From IMG/VR virus record IMGVR_UViG_3300032085_000376, positions 1 through 22,055 of that record: a stretch of 22,055 nucleotides of DNA. One strand, 5' to 3'. How positions within the stretch are numbered: position 1 is the first letter of the stretch; each line of letters starts with the position of its first letter. The stretch comes from a virus. This document shows, piece after piece, positions 19,786 to 22,055 of the stretch. A model generated the notes under the pieces. The model had not been told where the DNA came from, did no database searches, and was given only the letters and a program-made list of their open reading frames with translations. Made by a program: the position numbers and the translations under genes.

Positions 19786-21330
19786 ATGGAGTTACTAGAG
19801 AATACTAATGAGTACCTACAACCCTACATTAACTTAAAGGGACTGTTAGATACTAAGATAGAACAAGACTGTAAAGATGATTTCCTGACATTCGTCAAAG
19901 TCATGGCACCTATGATGGTGTCTGACTGGAAGATGGGTCGTCATATTGAAGTTATATCAAATAAATTAAAAGATTTAGAGAATGGTAAGATAAAACGACT
20001 GATGGTCTTTCTTCCACCACGGTCTTCTAAGTCTGTTATCTGCTCTAAGCTCTTCCCAGCTTGGTATATTGGTAGAAATCCTGCACATGAGATACTGACT
20101 GTCTCCCATAGTGACCAATTGTCCAGTGATTTTGGTAGGTCTGTCCGTGATGTGGTGGGTACTGAAGAGTTTGAGAAGATATTTAAAGGAGTCTCTTTAA
20201 GAAGCGACGTCAGAGCTGCTGGTAAGTGGAAGACAAACCACAATGGGTCTTACTATGCAGCTGGTGTGCGTTCACAGATAGCTGGACGTGGTGCTCACAT
20301 AGCTATACTGGATGATGTGATGTCTGAAGAGGACGCCATTAGTGCTTCAGGCAGGAGATACATCAAGGAATGGTATCCAGCGGGGCTTAGAACCCGCATC
20401 ATGCCCAATGGGGCTATAGTAATTATTAATACACGCTACCACTATGATGATCTCTGTGGTTGGTTGTTAAAACAACAAGAGAATATGGGAGAGTTTGAAA
20501 CAATCCCATGGGAAGTAATTAGAATACCTGCATGGGTTGACGAAGAAGCAGCAGAATTGCTTGACTTACCTGTAGGCTCTAGTTACTTTCCCGAATGGAA
20601 GTCCGATGAAGTCTTACGCATGGATGAGAGTGAGATCAAAGCCTCCAATGGCAGTAGATACTGGAATGCTCTCTACATGCAAGACCCCACACCTGAAGAG
20701 GGTGGTATTATTAAGAAGAAATGGTTGAAATACTGGGATGATGAAGAACCACCTAGCTGTGATTTTATAATTCAAACATATGATACTGCTTTCTCTACAC
20801 GGACTACAGCTGACTACAGTGTTATCCAGACATGGGGTATATTCTCCATGTATAACCAAGATGATAATGGTTTAGAAGACTTAACCCCTAACTTAATCTT
20901 GCTAGGGAACATTAGAGGTAGGTTTGAGTACCCAGAACTAAGAAGGATTACTCAGAAACTGTATGATGAGCATAGACCAGATGTGTGTATGGTTGAGAAG
21001 AAAGCCAGTGGACAGTCTTTGTTACAGGATATGCGTAGGAGTGGTCTCCCTGTAATGGAGTACACACCAGACAGGGATAAGGTATCCAGAGTGTACTCAG
21101 CTTCTCCAATCATTGAGGCTGGTAGAATGTGGATACCAAGTAAAAAGAAGTGGTCAGATGAATTAGTAGAGGAATTACTTAGGTTCCCCAATGCTGCTCA
21201 CGATGACCAAGTAGATGCAATGACAATGGCTATCCACTACATGAAAGAGTCTTGGCATCTAACACATCCAGATGATCCAGACCTTGAAGACTCACCACCA
21301 ACTAAAAAGAAAACTTACTGGTCTTTCTAA
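19786..21330 (+). CDS. terL: Terminase large subunit
   Basis: TerL packages DNA into proheads. The ATPase domain has a variant Walker A (LPPRSSKSV, K82), Walker B HIAILDD (D176, D177) and the coupling motif IVIINTRYHYDD. The C-terminal RNase H-like nuclease has the three acidic positions D333 (TYDTAFS), E404 (MVEKKASG) and D474 (HDDQVDAM). The 514-residue length is normal for the family. It starts the rightward operon and faces the replication genes across the divergent region. A separate small-terminase gene is not visible beside it. The start at ATG 19786 is supported by a -10 box 7 nt upstream, but there is no Shine-Dalgarno sequence. Confidence 0.95.
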   Translation: MELLENTNEYLQPYINLKGLLDTKIEQDCKDDFLTFVKVMAPMMVSDWKMGRHIEVISNKLKDLENGKIKRLMVFLPPRSSKSVICSKLFPAWYIGRNPAHEILTVSHSDQLSSDFGRSVRDVVGTEEFEKIFKGVSLRSDVRAAGKWKTNHNGSYYAAGVRSQIAGRGAHIAILDDVMSEEDAISASGRRYIKEWYPAGLRTRIMPNGAIVIINTRYHYDDLCGWLLKQQENMGEFETIPWEVIRIPAWVDEEAAELLDLPVGSSYFPEWKSDEVLRMDESEIKASNGSRYWNALYMQDPTPEEGGIIKKKWLKYWDDEEPPSCDFIIQTYDTAFSTRTTADYSVIQTWGIFSMYNQDDNGLEDLTPNLILLGNIRGRFEYPELRRITQKLYDEHRPDVCMVEKKASGQSLLQDMRRSGLPVMEYTPDRDKVSRVYSASPIIEAGRMWIPSKKKWSDELVEELLRFPNAAHDDQVDAMTMAIHYMKESWHLTHPDDPDLEDSPPTKKKTYWSF

Positions 21331-21356
21331 AAAACGTAGTTTTACTACATTTAAAT

Positions 21357-21385
21357 TTGGATAACAATAAAAAGTATGGTATAAT
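21357..21385 (+). promoter_or_regulatory. Promoter of the HlyC-like gene, nearly leaderless
   Basis: An extended -10, TGGTATAAT (TATAAT at 21380-21385), lies 3 nt before ATG 21389, with TTGGAT (21357-21362) 17 nt upstream of the hexamer. Transcription would start at or just inside the ATG codon region, so this promoter may instead serve a slightly internal start or the next gene. No ribosome site precedes the ATG. Confidence 0.5.
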
Positions 21386-21388
21386 AGA

Positions 21389-21793
21389 ATGGTAAGTGAA
21401 TTAGAAAAAGTATTGCTTATATTATCATTGTCTAACAGACATGAGAATTGGAATGTGAAAGATATACAGAGATTGGTTATACCGCCACTAAAATTAAACC
21501 AATACAGAATATATATAGATGAAGAAGTTCCGCTGTGTTATGCAAGCTGGGCAATGTTTCCAAAAGAAGCTGACGAAGGTTATAAAAATAAAACCAGAAA
21601 GATTCAACCAAAAGACTGGGATAGTGGGAATAACCTTTGGCTGGTAGATGTGATATGTCCTTTTGGAGGTACACGTAGTGCAATTAAAAGATTAGACACT
21701 TTAAGAAAAGAACTGGGATTACCAGATAAAGTAAATTTTTATAGAGGCAAACGGTTGGGGAGCAATAGAGTAAATAATGTTACACGAATTTAA
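21389..21793 (+). CDS. Toxin-activating lysine acyltransferase family protein (HlyC-like)
   Basis: The product (134 residues) aligns with E. coli HlyC, which uses acyl-ACP to acylate lysines of the RTX toxin HlyA. Matching blocks are SNRHENW (HlyC SPLHRNW) with the catalytic histidine at H18, LNQYRIY, PLCYASWAMF (HlyC PVAYCSWANL), and KDWDSGNNLWLVDVICPFGG with the catalytic aspartate at D87 (HlyC D92). Both catalytic residues are therefore kept. It is shorter than HlyC (170) at the C-terminus. No RTX toxin is in view; the neighbours are TerL and a Gly/Thr-repeat protein, so a phage structural protein is the likely substrate, by inference. The ATG follows a -10 box with no ribosome site. Confidence 0.85.
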   Translation: MVSELEKVLLILSLSNRHENWNVKDIQRLVIPPLKLNQYRIYIDEEVPLCYASWAMFPKEADEGYKNKTRKIQPKDWDSGNNLWLVDVICPFGGTRSAIKRLDTLRKELGLPDKVNFYRGKRLGSNRVNNVTRI

Positions 21794-22055
21794 AAGACCA
21801 ATGTGGAATGACGGTTACTCTAAGGAGCAGCCTTGGCTTAACTATTTTAATAGCTACGAACGTACGCACTGTTGCTTTGAGGGTGATCCTGAGGGTGATG
21901 AGAGTGGTGGTGATGATGACATCACGAGTGGTGGCACTGGAACTAGCACTGGAACTGGCACTGGCACTGGAACTGGCACTGGCACTGGTAGTGGCACTGG
22001 TAGTGGCACTGGTGTTGGTACAGGTAGTGGCACTGGTGTTGAGGACGAAATAGTA
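21777..22055 (+). CDS. Protein with a Gly-Thr/Ser repeat tract (partial, runs off the right edge)
   Basis: A frame from ATG 21777 stays open for 93 codons to the window end. It overlaps the HlyC-like gene's end by 17 nt, with GGAG about 14 nt upstream. The N-terminal 35 residues are ordinary (MLHEFKRPMWNDGYSKEQPW, NYFNSYERTHCC). An acidic linker (EGDPEGDESGGDDD) follows, then a GT/GS dipeptide tract that ends VEDEIV. The rest is not visible, so the function is unknown. Gly-rich flexible tracts occur in phage structural proteins, and it could be the acyltransferase's substrate or partner, but that is speculation. Confidence 0.75.
   Translation, partial: MLHEFKRPMWNDGYSKEQPWLNYFNSYERTHCCFEGDPEGDESGGDDDITSGGTGTSTGTGTGTGTGTGTGSGTGSGTGVGTGSGTGVEDEIV
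21937..22041 (+). repeat. Tandem hexamer-type repeat encoding Gly-Thr/Ser
   Basis: Units of the form GGCACTGGAACT or GGTAGTGGCACT are repeated for about 100 bases and translate to repeated GT and GS. The repeated third-base variants show divergence between units. Such a tract may change length by slippage. Confidence 0.8.

Noticed and set aside
21937-22041. CRISPR array
   Set aside because: The repeat is continuous short coding units without unique spacers; no cas genes are present despite the Cas4-like exonuclease.
21808-22053. Plus-strand frame with a long Leu-Ala/Val tract that looks like a membrane protein
   Set aside because: It is the shifted reading of the Gly-Thr/Ser repeat; the frame from 21777 has a sensible N-terminus and overlaps the upstream gene in the usual way.

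Overview
This window looks like part of the genome of a lytic tailed double-stranded DNA phage (Caudoviricetes), probably marine and probably infecting an alphaproteobacterium. The phage call rests on a T7-type replication module (family A DNA polymerase, primase-helicase, single-strand binding protein, PD-(D/E)XK exonuclease), a phage-type class I ribonucleotide reductase, free-standing HNH and GIY-YIG nucleases, and a large terminase. No integrase, repressor, tRNA or phage RNA polymerase gene is visible. The promoters that can be seen are sigma70-like, so host polymerase is probably used. The host guess rests mainly on one GcrA-like helix-turn-helix protein and is tentative.

Layout. Positions 1-19159 hold a train of about 37 genes, all on the minus strand and read leftward. 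Positions 19160-19785 form a non-coding divergent region full of short hairpins. Positions 19786-22055 are read rightward (terminase, a HlyC-like acyltransferase, and the start of a Gly/Thr-repeat protein). In leftward transcription order: a block of very small genes interspersed with a family of covarying hairpins (19.2-16.5 kb); a DUF932 gene and more small genes, including a cupin (16.5-13.6 kb); primase-helicase, a possible nuclease, DNA polymerase, an endonuclease VII-type HNH protein, SSB, Cas4/RecB-like exonuclease and a GIY-YIG protein (13.7-7.0 kb); small genes, NrdA, a 53-residue protein, NrdB and an HNH-AP2 endonuclease (7.0-2.6 kb); then a glycosyltransferase and a large multidomain glycan-type protein that runs off the left edge.

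How the genes fit together. NrdA/NrdB make deoxynucleotides, and helicase-primase, PolA, SSB and the nucleases replicate and process DNA. TerL packages it. The left-edge proteins probably modify glycans, and the HlyC-like enzyme probably acylates a lysine on an unknown protein. Most genes overlap by 1-17 nt, which implies translational coupling.

The most unusual feature is a set of five hairpins (plus a probable sixth relative) at gene junctions between 16.5 and 19.5 kb. They share TAGTA/TACTA inner arms and loop types, while their outer stems vary with compensating base changes. Also notable are the near-leaderless promoters of the rightward genes, an intact HlyC catalytic pair in a phage protein, a T7 4A/4B-like internal start in the helicase gene, and two strong promoters whose -35 box contains the stop codon of the gene before.
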